From positions 62,001-126,000 of the forward strand of contig JAUXAB010000001.1 in assembly GCA_030615025.1 (NCBI GenBank): a stretch of DNA of 64,000 nucleotides, in the 5' to 3' direction. Shown one piece after another: positions 22,503 through 29,672 of the stretch. Each line of letters opens with the position of its first letter. Position 1 is the stretch's first letter. This stretch comes from Phycisphaerae bacterium (GTDB lineage: Bacteria; Planctomycetota; Phycisphaerae; Sedimentisphaerales; Anaerobacaceae). Made by a program: the position numbers and the translations under genes. The notes beneath the pieces are model-generated. The model worked only from the letters and a program-made list of their open reading frames with translations. It did no database searches and was not told the origin of the DNA.

Positions 22503-23819
22503 ATGGCAACGAGCCAGAAAGAACCGTTCGAGTTGTATGTGCGTGAGGTCGAGACCCTTGTTCAACGGCTAATTAACGACCCGAATTCGCACAGCAAGCG
22601 GTCTTCCATCAAAGCAATTCTCGATGGTCAGCCGGCTGCACGACTTCGCGATGCAATCCCGTTGGCGGCCAGACGCGATGGAGGTACCTTTTTCACCGGA
22701 AGCAGATTAGCCCGGCGACTTGTCAATCAGGGCCTTGGAGAGATTTCTTCAGATACACTGATCGCCGACATCGGATGTGGTGCAGGTGACCTTCTTCTCG
22801 CATCAGCTCGAAAGTTGCCTTTGGCTGCCGATCTCCCTGAGACATTACGTCTCTGGAGTTCGAGACTCATGGGTTTCGACATCCGCCCCGAGTTTGTCCG
22901 CGCGGCCAAGGCCAGGTTAACACTACTGGCCATTGACCGGGGCCATCGGTTCTGGAAGAAGAATGTCACCGCCGCATCCGACTGCTTCAATATGGTGCGC
23001 CAGCATGATTTCCTCTCCTGTCCGGATGCGATCGCAGACGCTTCTCACATAGTAATCAATCCCCCGTATACTCAAATGATGGCACCCGCCAACTGCGCTT
23101 GGGCAAATAGTGGGGTTTCCGCGGCAGCAGTTTTTACAGATGCTTGCGTCTCTCATGCCTCTCCCGGCACACAAGTTGCCGCAATCCTTCCCGATGTCCT
23201 TCGCTCAGGATCCAACTACGAAAAGTGGCGAAACCACATCGAATCCCAATCACAGGACCTGCGAATAACAACATTCGGCCAATTCGACAAGTGGACGGAC
23301 ATCCACGTATTTCTGCTCACATTGTCTAAGTCTAAGACTCCGAATAGCCACAAGACTCACTGGTGGAAATCGATCAAACACCCCAAAGATGGCAAAGTGT
23401 GCGACTATTTCGACGTTCACGTAGGTGCGGTTGTGCCTCATCGGCACGCTCACAAAGGACCGTCTACGGCCTATCTCCGTGCCAAGCCCCTTCCTCGCTG
23501 GACAATGGTCAAACGAATTACCGAACGCCGCAGGTTCGATGGCACTCTGTTTCAGCCACCTTTCGTCGCCGTCCGCAGAACCTCTCGGCCAGGAGACAAG
23601 CGTGCAGTCGCCACAATCATACTTGGAAAACGCCAAGTGGCTGTCGAGAATCATCTTATAGTGCTCTTGTCAAAAAATAATAAGCTTTCGGAATGTAAAA
23701 ACTTGCTCGGAGTCCTCAAATCCCGTAAAACAGACCAGTGGCTCAATAATAGAATAAGGTGCAGACACTTGACCGTCCGCTCATTGAACGAATTACCTTG
23801 GTGGAGTTTCAACAAGTGA
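22503..23819 (+). CDS. N6-adenine DNA methyltransferase of candidate defence operon
   Basis: 438 residues from the ATG at 22503; the track start (22302) would overlap the zinc-ribbon gene and add 67 residues without family features. The Rossmann motif I is IADIGCGAGDLLLASA and the catalytic motif IV is VINPPYTQM, as in gamma/beta-class N6-adenine methyltransferases. An N-terminal helical part carries RRDGGTFFTGSRLARRLV. The C-terminal part (FQPPFVAVRRTSRPGDKRAVA, then AVENHLIVLL) resembles the target-recognition region of HsdM/type IIG-like enzymes. It opens a tightly coupled operon and overlaps the next gene by four bases (GTGA). A modification role that protects self DNA from the downstream HNH nuclease is inferred. 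Confidence 0.85.
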   Translation: MATSQKEPFELYVREVETLVQRLINDPNSHSKRSSIKAILDGQPAARLRDAIPLAARRDGGTFFTGSRLARRLVNQGLGEISSDTLIADIGCGAGDLLLASARKLPLAADLPETLRLWSSRLMGFDIRPEFVRAAKARLTLLAIDRGHRFWKKNVTAASDCFNMVRQHDFLSCPDAIADASHIVINPPYTQMMAPANCAWANSGVSAAAVFTDACVSHASPGTQVAAILPDVLRSGSNYEKWRNHIESQSQDLRITTFGQFDKWTDIHVFLLTLSKSKTPNSHKTHWWKSIKHPKDGKVCDYFDVHVGAVVPHRHAHKGPSTAYLRAKPLPRWTMVKRITERRRFDGTLFQPPFVAVRRTSRPGDKRAVATIILGKRQVAVENHLIVLLSKNNKLSECKNLLGVLKSRKTDQWLNNRIRCRHLTVRSLNELPWWSFNK

Positions 23820-26161
23820 AGCAACCAACCACCGAACATGAAGTATCCGTTCCCACAGAGTTGGATTCTGTTTCCTTTTCTGTGGCTGCTCGTGTAGCAA
23901 TGCAACTTGGACGCGAGAGCATTTCCAATTCGATAGTTGCAATAACAGAGTTGGTTAAGAATGCTTATGATGCGGACGCCGAGACCGTAAGAATACTTTT
24001 CTCTGGCCTGCAGAGTAATGATCCCTTTCTTGTCATCGAAGATGATGGCAATGGAATGACTGAAAAGCAGCTGCGCGAACATTGGATGGTCCTCGGAACT
24101 GCAAACAAGCAGAAGATGGGGAAATCGCCCGTCAAACATAGGGTCCTCACAGGCGAAAAAGGTCTGGGCAGATTGGGTTTGGATCGCCTCTGCAAGAAGA
24201 CTATCGCCAGATTCTTCTCAAAGAACAAGACTGATGGAGTTGAACTCGTCATTGACTGGCGAAAATATGAAAGAACAGCCCGGCGTCTTGAAGAAATTGA
24301 ACATAAATGCTACCGCATCTCAAAAACCATTAAAGACCCTATAAACGGTGTCCAAAGACACGTTGCTAAAGGAGCGCAACTGATTCTTCACGGGCTCAAA
24401 GATGCATGGACACCCGAATACTTGATGGACTTGCGAAAAGAACTCATGCTTTTGGTTTCGCCTTTCAAAAAGGTCAAGGATTTCCACATCGAAATTGACT
24501 CCGGCATGAATTGGGAGAGCGTTGACGGCCTCGTTACCTCACCAGAGATGCTCAGCGCGGCAGAGTGGAAGTTGTCCGCTAAGATTGACAGCCGCGATAA
24601 CATCACCTATGTAATGTCATCGCCAAGACATGATAGAACGTTTAAGTCTGGACGAACTCGCTGGAGTGACAAATTCCACAAGATGTGTGAAACACCACGC
24701 TGTGGCCCACTGAAATTTGAGCTCTATTTCTTCTCCAGGGACCCAGTAAATCTGCGAAATTTGGGCCTAAGAAGGCCTCAGTTGATCAAATTCCTGAAAT
24801 TCAACCAGGGCGTTCGAATCTATCGAGACCGTTTCCGGGTGAAGCCTTACGGCGAGCCAAATGGCGAAGGCGACTGGTTGAGGCTCAGCTACAGACGCCA
24901 ACAGAGCCCTGCTGGTGTTACACAAGGTGCAAAAGCAGGAGTTTGGCGGGTTGGCTACAACCAAGTCGTCGGCGCTGTTTTTCTCGAACGAGACAAGAAT
25001 ATTAACTTGATCGACCAGACGAATCGCGAAAGCATTGTTGAGGGGCCGGCTTTTTCCGATCTTAAGGCCTTTGCCGAAGACGCCGTTAGGTTCTTTGAGA
25101 TTAACCGCGAGAAATTCGAGCGTGACAAGAAGGAGACCACGGAATACGAAGAACTCCAAACGCAAGCGGAGGGATCGACTCAAGACTTGGATCATGCGAT
25201 AGATAGGCTTGAAGATGCAGCAGGCCGAATTAAGGGAATGATCGATCATGCCCAGAAGAGCAATGTTCCTCTAAAGGCGGAGGCAGTGAACTCCTTGCTC
25301 ACTGAGGCCGTGGCCAACGTCAAAAGTACGGCCGACAGCGTTAAGGAGACGCAAGAAAAGCTGGCAAAAGCGTCCAACGAAAGGGAAAAGGACTTTGAGA
25401 GACAAAAGGACACGCTTGCAAACCTAGCCTCGTTGGGCATTCTTACCGCCTCGTTCGGTCACGAAACTCTCGCAGCCTCAAATCTCGTGGCAACCAACGC
25501 GAAACAGCTTGATGAGTGCATCAAGGAGGGCCAGTTCATGCTCTTGCCTGATGTTAGTCAGAGGGTCAATGACAACCTCCTTTTCATTATGGAGGGTTCC
25601 CGGAAAATCGAAAGTTTTGCGAAGTTCGCTCTGAAGAATGTCAATCGTGACAAACGCCGACGAAAGCGTCTTTTCCTCAACAAAATAGCAAGAGATGTTT
25701 TTCGTTCATTTGAAAGCTCTCTCAAAGAAAGAAACATCAAGTCGGATCTCCACAGAGTTCCAGAGGAAGTTGCCCCGATTCAGGGTTTTCGTATCGACTG
25801 GGAAAGCATCTTTGTGAATTTCATCACTAATTCGGTCTGGGCGTTAAGAGACACACAGGCCCAAGAAAGGAAAATCAGGGTCGTTATCAAAGAGTCTGGC
25901 AAAAATCTCGTCGTTCGGTTTGCAGACAGCGGATATGGTTTGGAAGAAGGAACGTCCGACAAGATCTTCCTTCCCACGTTTTCCACAAAGAGAAACGATA
26001 AAGGTGAGATTATTGGTACTGGCATGGGCTTGGCGATTGTAAAGAGCTTTGTGGAGGACTATGATGGGGGCTCCGTTAACGTCAGTTCCCCTTGCGATTT
26101 GGGCGGAGCAGAGTTCGAAATTGCCATACCCATCCCTAACCTTTCACGGCGCAATAGATAA
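23816..26161 (+). CDS. Hsp90/MORC-like ATPase fused to a histidine kinase
   Basis: About 781 residues from the GTG at 23816 (GGTGGAG upstream, GTGA overlap); the track start at 23759 lies further into the previous gene. The N-terminal GHKL ATPase shows ITELVKNAYDADA (N box), VIEDDGNGM (G1) and GEKGLGRLGLDRL (G2-like lid), as in Hsp90/MORC/MutL proteins. A middle region is followed by a coiled coil at about 430-540. A second, classical kinase module has a HisKA-like SFGHE with His549, N box FVNFITNSVWAL, G1 FADSGYGL and G2 GTGMGLAIVKSF. Two GHKL modules in one chain next to a receiver gene suggest that target sensing by the first is passed to the receiver as phosphate by the second. This is inference. 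Confidence 0.85.
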   Translation: MKQPTTEHEVSVPTELDSVSFSVAARVAMQLGRESISNSIVAITELVKNAYDADAETVRILFSGLQSNDPFLVIEDDGNGMTEKQLREHWMVLGTANKQKMGKSPVKHRVLTGEKGLGRLGLDRLCKKTIARFFSKNKTDGVELVIDWRKYERTARRLEEIEHKCYRISKTIKDPINGVQRHVAKGAQLILHGLKDAWTPEYLMDLRKELMLLVSPFKKVKDFHIEIDSGMNWESVDGLVTSPEMLSAAEWKLSAKIDSRDNITYVMSSPRHDRTFKSGRTRWSDKFHKMCETPRCGPLKFELYFFSRDPVNLRNLGLRRPQLIKFLKFNQGVRIYRDRFRVKPYGEPNGEGDWLRLSYRRQQSPAGVTQGAKAGVWRVGYNQVVGAVFLERDKNINLIDQTNRESIVEGPAFSDLKAFAEDAVRFFEINREKFERDKKETTEYEELQTQAEGSTQDLDHAIDRLEDAAGRIKGMIDHAQKSNVPLKAEAVNSLLTEAVANVKSTADSVKETQEKLAKASNEREKDFERQKDTLANLASLGILTASFGHETLAASNLVATNAKQLDECIKEGQFMLLPDVSQRVNDNLLFIMEGSRKIESFAKFALKNVNRDKRRRKRLFLNKIARDVFRSFESSLKERNIKSDLHRVPEEVAPIQGFRIDWESIFVNFITNSVWALRDTQAQERKIRVVIKESGKNLVVRFADSGYGLEEGTSDKIFLPTFSTKRNDKGEIIGTGMGLAIVKSFVEDYDGGSVNVSSPCDLGGAEFEIAIPIPNLSRRNR

Positions 26162-26175
26162 GGTAAGCACTTGAC

Positions 26176-26817
26176 ATGGACAAACGGATCCTCTGGTTTA
26201 TTGATGACGACGAGAGCGAATTGAAAACATATCGTCGCGAACTCCAAAGTCTCATGCCCGATGATGTCCATATCAAGGCAATCCTGCCACTTCCTAACAT
26301 GACTGATTGCTCCAGCAAAATCCTTTCCGAAAAAAACACTGCATCCATAATCATCGACGAGAAGCTCAAGAAAAAGGGGCATGCTGCATACTGGGGTATA
26401 GACCTTGCAAAGTTTCTGCGCAGCATTGATTCCAAGGTTCCTATTTACATTCTAACAAATTATGTTGATGACGAAGAATTTGAGGGTAATAAGTGGAGTG
26501 TTGAGTACATAATCGACAAAAAGGATCTCCTAGATACGAAAAAAGCTTGTGTCATCCAAGCTCGCCTTATTAGACACATGAACGTCTATAAGGACATCCT
26601 CGGAGAACGGGAGCAACGGTTCAGCGAGCTCCTCAGAAAAAGCCTCAATGACACTCTCACTTCGGATGAAATGAATGAACTCGACGAACTCGACTTCAAA
26701 CGCCAATCACCCATTCTGGCAAGCGAGCTTGAACAACTCAAGGAATTGGAGGATTTAGTGGAAAAACACAAAGATGTGATGGATCAATTTAATCAGACAT
26801 CGCCAAAGGATGAGTAA
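26176..26817 (+). CDS. Stand-alone receiver protein with helical tail
   Basis: 213 residues. A complete receiver domain occupies about 1-125: the acidic cluster FIDDDESE (Asp10-12), the phosphoacceptor Asp61 in SIIIDEKL, the Thr in YILTNYV, and the Lys in YIIDKKD. All residues needed for phosphotransfer are present. No DNA-binding domain follows; the tail is charged and helical (LSDEMNELDELDF-type, then LEQLKELEDLVEKHKD). It starts 14 bases after the kinase gene and overlaps the HNH gene by 8 bases, so the most natural partner of its output is the nuclease or methyltransferase. Detocs is a known defence system that uses two-component parts, but its effectors differ. Confidence 0.8.
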   Translation: MDKRILWFIDDDESELKTYRRELQSLMPDDVHIKAILPLPNMTDCSSKILSEKNTASIIIDEKLKKKGHAAYWGIDLAKFLRSIDSKVPIYILTNYVDDEEFEGNKWSVEYIIDKKDLLDTKKACVIQARLIRHMNVYKDILGEREQRFSELLRKSLNDTLTSDEMNELDELDFKRQSPILASELEQLKELEDLVEKHKDVMDQFNQTSPKDE

Positions 26818-27481
26818 GATGGCCCATGACCCCTTGTCCTTCCCGCCGATTGCTCGCAGACAGAACTACCTTACAACGCAAAGGGGTACATACTACGCCG
26901 ACTACCAGACGTACAGGCAGGAAATTAGGGAAGACTGTTTAGGCCGCTGTGTGTATTGCGACAGCCATGAAAATGAAACCGGTGGGCAAGAGTCGATGCA
27001 ACTCGATCATTTCCGGCCGAAGAAATACCCTGAGTTCGACCACCTCAAAAACGATCCCAACAATCTTGTCTGGGCTTGCTGTGGGTGCAACCGTCTGAAG
27101 TCTTCACATTGGCCAGCCCTCGGCACGCCCGATACTGTCAGCGGGGTTGAAGGATTCATAGACCCGTTTCAAGACAACCGCCGCGCATATTTCGACATAC
27201 TACCCAACGGCGAGCTACAATCTCTCAAACCTCCCGCTGGATACAAAATCAGGCTTCTTGCTCTCAATCGCCCGTTCAAGAGACGAATCCGCGAATTTCG
27301 CCAAATCCAGCAATCATGGCTAAAGCAGCTTGCCTCCGAGGCCCAGAAGATAGAGAACCTCGTAGAACACGATAAGACCCTGTCCTCCGACACCGAGCGT
27401 TCTCTTGAAGATATCGCCCTCCGGTTAAGAAGAATGCACGACAAATTAGCCGCCACTTTCCTCGACTTCAGTTTGCATTAA
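26810..27481 (+). CDS. HNH endonuclease, effector of candidate defence operon
   Basis: 223 residues. The zinc-bound HNH core is clear: GRCVYCDSH with CxxC, MQLDHFRPKKYPEFDHL (HNH beta-beta-alpha start, catalytic His), then NLVWACCGCNRLKSSHWP with the second CxxC. This subtype (LDHFRPK...NL.WAC..CN..K) is the one found in Septu PtuB and retron-associated HNH proteins. The C-terminal 100 residues are helical. The start is ATG 26810 (8-base overlap with the receiver gene) or ATG 26819. It is the last gene of the operon. Confidence 0.87.
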   Translation: MSKMAHDPLSFPPIARRQNYLTTQRGTYYADYQTYRQEIREDCLGRCVYCDSHENETGGQESMQLDHFRPKKYPEFDHLKNDPNNLVWACCGCNRLKSSHWPALGTPDTVSGVEGFIDPFQDNRRAYFDILPNGELQSLKPPAGYKIRLLALNRPFKRRIREFRQIQQSWLKQLASEAQKIENLVEHDKTLSSDTERSLEDIALRLRRMHDKLAATFLDFSLH

Positions 27482-28391
27482 ACTATCCCCGCCCTCTGCC
27501 TTCCGCCGCCTGCCCGAATCCTAATCCCTGCATGTCGTAGGCAGGGATCCAGCAGGGATCCAGTTATTTATGACCCAAAAAAAGCACTTTTTTGGTCATT
27601 TTTTGTTGTCTTTTGTGCATTTTGTGCTTTTTCGTGGCTATCTTCTTCGTGATTCTTCGTGCCTTCGTGGTGAATATTTTTATTAAAAAAGTTCGATTTT
27701 TATTGAACATTCCGGGTGAGTTTGGTATAATACAAACAGCCATAGAAATGGCAGGTATTTCGCGGAGAACCGCAAGTCGTAAGCCACAGCGTGGCAAGGA
27801 CATAGAGCCAGCAGGCCAAGTCAAATATCAATAATCAGTAAGAAAGGGTTCTATTCATGCACAAGCTTTTTGAGATTCCCTCTATTACTCTGTTTCTTTG
27901 TGAATTTTGTGCATTTTTGTGGCTAAAAAATCCGCGAAATCTGCGTAATCCGCGATTAATAAACGATTTACGTGCCTATAAGGTGCTCTACAATTGTAGA
28001 GAAACATTTACAGATGTCATGAGTCCTCTACAAATCAACCTTTTTATGCAAAACAAAGCCAAATTCCGAAAAAGTCAAATGAACGTAAATAACGTATTAA
28101 CAATGGATTATGAAAAAAAAGACACTTGGTCAACGCGGGAAAAAACAAAGCCAAACAAACCCAATCAAAGCCAATTTCAAAAAGGCTAAAATGAACGTAA
28201 CGTCTTACATAACAAAGGGATATGAAAATAAACCGCCCATTCGGGCCCCGAAAAAACAAACCCAATTTCCGAAACGACAAAAACCAATGCAAACCTCTTT
28301 ACCAAAAGGGATTATGAAAAAAACCGCGCTTTCGGCCCCCGACAAAACAAACCCAAACAAACCCAATTCAAAGCCAAAACAAACTGTTTTC
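27482..28391. other. Intergenic repeat field
   Basis: No supported protein gene. It contains TTCGTG-rich non-coding sequence (27600-27670), one arm of the long inverted repeat (27773-28157) and an NKPN-type tandem array (28039-28395). The ORFs at 27592, 27857 and 28110 merely translate these repeats. Confidence 0.7.
27773..28157 (+). repeat. Long inverted repeat, arm 1 (inverted copy at 32185-32540)
   Basis: Starts AAGTCGTAAGCCACAGCG and continues through ATTCATGCACAAGC to AAAAAACAAAGCC. The same order of blocks appears on the minus strand at 32185-32540, with an estimated 80-90% identity judged by eye. Both arms can be read as a pseudo-ORF starting MHKLFEIPS, but with frame-disturbing differences. 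Confidence 0.85.
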
Positions 28392-28395
28392 TCAG
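28039..28395 (+). repeat. Imperfect ~105-bp tandem repeat (NKPN family)
   Basis: Three degenerate units, each with AAACAAACCCAATTTCCGAAA, then AAATGAACGTAA, a TTAACAAAGGATTATGAAAA-like segment and a CGGGCCCC-type segment. One or more units also end the inverted arm near 32.05-32.28 kb. The translation is rich in NKPN, KMNVN and KDYEN but drifts across frames. Confidence 0.75.
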
Positions 28396-28799
28396 CCGGC
28401 ACGGACCGTTTCTTCACGCCTTATCTGAAGAATATGCGCAATGACATCCGGCCTGCTGAGAATGCCAACTACTTTTCCTTCTTTGGATGTGACCGGGATT
28501 CTTCTGAAATAATTAATCATCATAAAATCACAAATAGTTTTCAAGCTGTCATTTTCGTTATAGTGAACTGCAGGTTGAGTCATAAAATACTGAACTGTTT
28601 TATCTTTTTCCTCTTCATCAGCGTAGAACAACCTCAGACAATCCTTCTCCGAAATAACACCCACCAAAGTCATATCATCATCAACGACAGGCATACCCGT
28701 AATTTCGTTTTTTAGCAGAAGCTCCATGGCCTCGTATATCGGGGCCTCTTTTGTTACGCTGATTACATCTTTTGTCATAACGTCTTTTGCTTTGAGCAT
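28392..28799 (-). CDS. CBS-domain pair protein
   Basis: 135 residues from the ATG at 28799 (GGGGAAAA upstream); the track start is 17 codons earlier in repeat-like sequence. It consists of two CBS motifs: AKDVMTKDVISVTKEAPIYEAMELL with GMPVVDDDMTLVGVISEKD, and YFMTQPAVHYNENDSLKTICDFM with RRIPVTSKEGKVVGILSRPDVIAHI. Stand-alone CBS pairs bind adenosine nucleotides and regulate partners. The larger protein at 29.7-31.8 kb has a related CBS pair. Its 3' end abuts the NKPN array. Confidence 0.9.
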   Translation of the reverse strand: MLKAKDVMTKDVISVTKEAPIYEAMELLLKNEITGMPVVDDDMTLVGVISEKDCLRLFYADEEEKDKTVQYFMTQPAVHYNENDSLKTICDFMMINYFRRIPVTSKEGKVVGILSRPDVIAHILQIRREETVRAG

Positions 28800-28856
28800 C
28801 GTGTTTTCCCCTTTTTTAGCCCGCCGGCAGGCGGGTTTTGTGGATATCAAAATATT

Positions 28857-29264
28857 CTACGAAGACGGTGAAGGTTTCTTATGGGCTTTTTTGTCAAGAG
28901 CTTTGGGCTGGGGTTTTTTCTTGACCGGCGGTTTGGGCTCCCCCGTCCCAAGTGCCTTTTCGATTCTTGCCATTCTTGCGGAAAGCTCGGTTAATTTACG
29001 GTCAATGGAATCTAATTTTCTAACAACACTCCCCAGGTTCGTTTGAATCCTGACTAAATTCCTTTCGGTCAGGTCCATATACCGTTCCATCAGACGCTCA
29101 TAGGCATCTATGGCACGCGCAGCATCGGTCCTGTATTCTGGTATGGTAATTTGGGGGTGGACTTCATAAGTTTTTTGGCCGCCTTGAATTGATTTGGAAA
29201 ACCAAACCACCATTATGCAGGCAGCGAGGCCTGCGGCAACGGCCAATAAATTCTTGCTTCTCAT
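28857..29264 (-). CDS. Membrane-anchored coiled-coil protein, unknown
   Basis: 135 residues from the ATG at 29264. An N-terminal hydrophobic helix (LLAVAAGLAACIMVVWF) is followed by a heptad region (YERLMERYMDLTERNLVRIQTN ... LTELSARMARIEKALG) and a basic lysine/proline tail (PPVKKKPQPKALDKKAHKK). It shares strand and a 57-base gap with the CBS gene, so the two may be co-transcribed. No family recognised. Confidence 0.65.
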   Translation of the reverse strand: MRSKNLLAVAAGLAACIMVVWFSKSIQGGQKTYEVHPQITIPEYRTDAARAIDAYERLMERYMDLTERNLVRIQTNLGSVVRKLDSIDRKLTELSARMARIEKALGTGEPKPPVKKKPQPKALDKKAHKKPSPSS

Positions 29265-29672
29265 CGGATTATCTCCTTTTTGCCTTTTTGCCCGCCCCGT
29301 TAGAGGCCCCACGGCAAAAAGCTCTAACGGGGCCCACCTTGGACGCCAGGCTATCTCTCTTTATCGGCAGAAGGCAGGCCGAATATCAAAGATTCAAAAA
29401 AAAGCCGAATTTGGAGAAAAAAAGCGTTCGAGATTCAATTAACCGGTCTTTTCACGCATTTGGCACCAAAAGAAATCTAAGTATATGGAAAAAATTCTTA
29501 AAGTACCGCGAAAAGCTATCGAAAATAATAGGGGAGAGTAAGATCGAAGACGATATGTATTGCAGAGGTATCGTTGTTATATATGGAAAATACCAAATAG
29601 TCTTCAGGGACCCCAAACGCGATAAGATGCGTTTGGGAACCCCCAAAGAGGCTAAACAATTAGGCTTGGTAA
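29265..29672. other. Intergenic region between divergent genes
   Basis: Holds the fourth CCCCAAACGCG..GCGTTTGGG palindrome (29608-29644). A plus-strand ORF passing through it (SKIIGESKIEDDMYCRGIVV) could be a decayed or unrecognised small gene; I cannot support it. Confidence 0.45.
29608..29644. repeat. CCCCAAACGCG..GCGTTTGGG palindrome, copy 4
   Basis: GGGACCCCAAACGCG-ataagat-GCGTTTGGGAACCCC. It ends 28 bases before the ATG of the CheX-like/CBS gene. Same family as 20061, 20673 and 21990. Confidence 0.82.

Noticed and set aside
27857-28715. ORFs MHKLFEIPS... and MKKKTLGQRG... in the repeat field
   Set aside because: They translate the inverted-repeat arm and the NKPN array; the frame changes between copies and no domain is seen.
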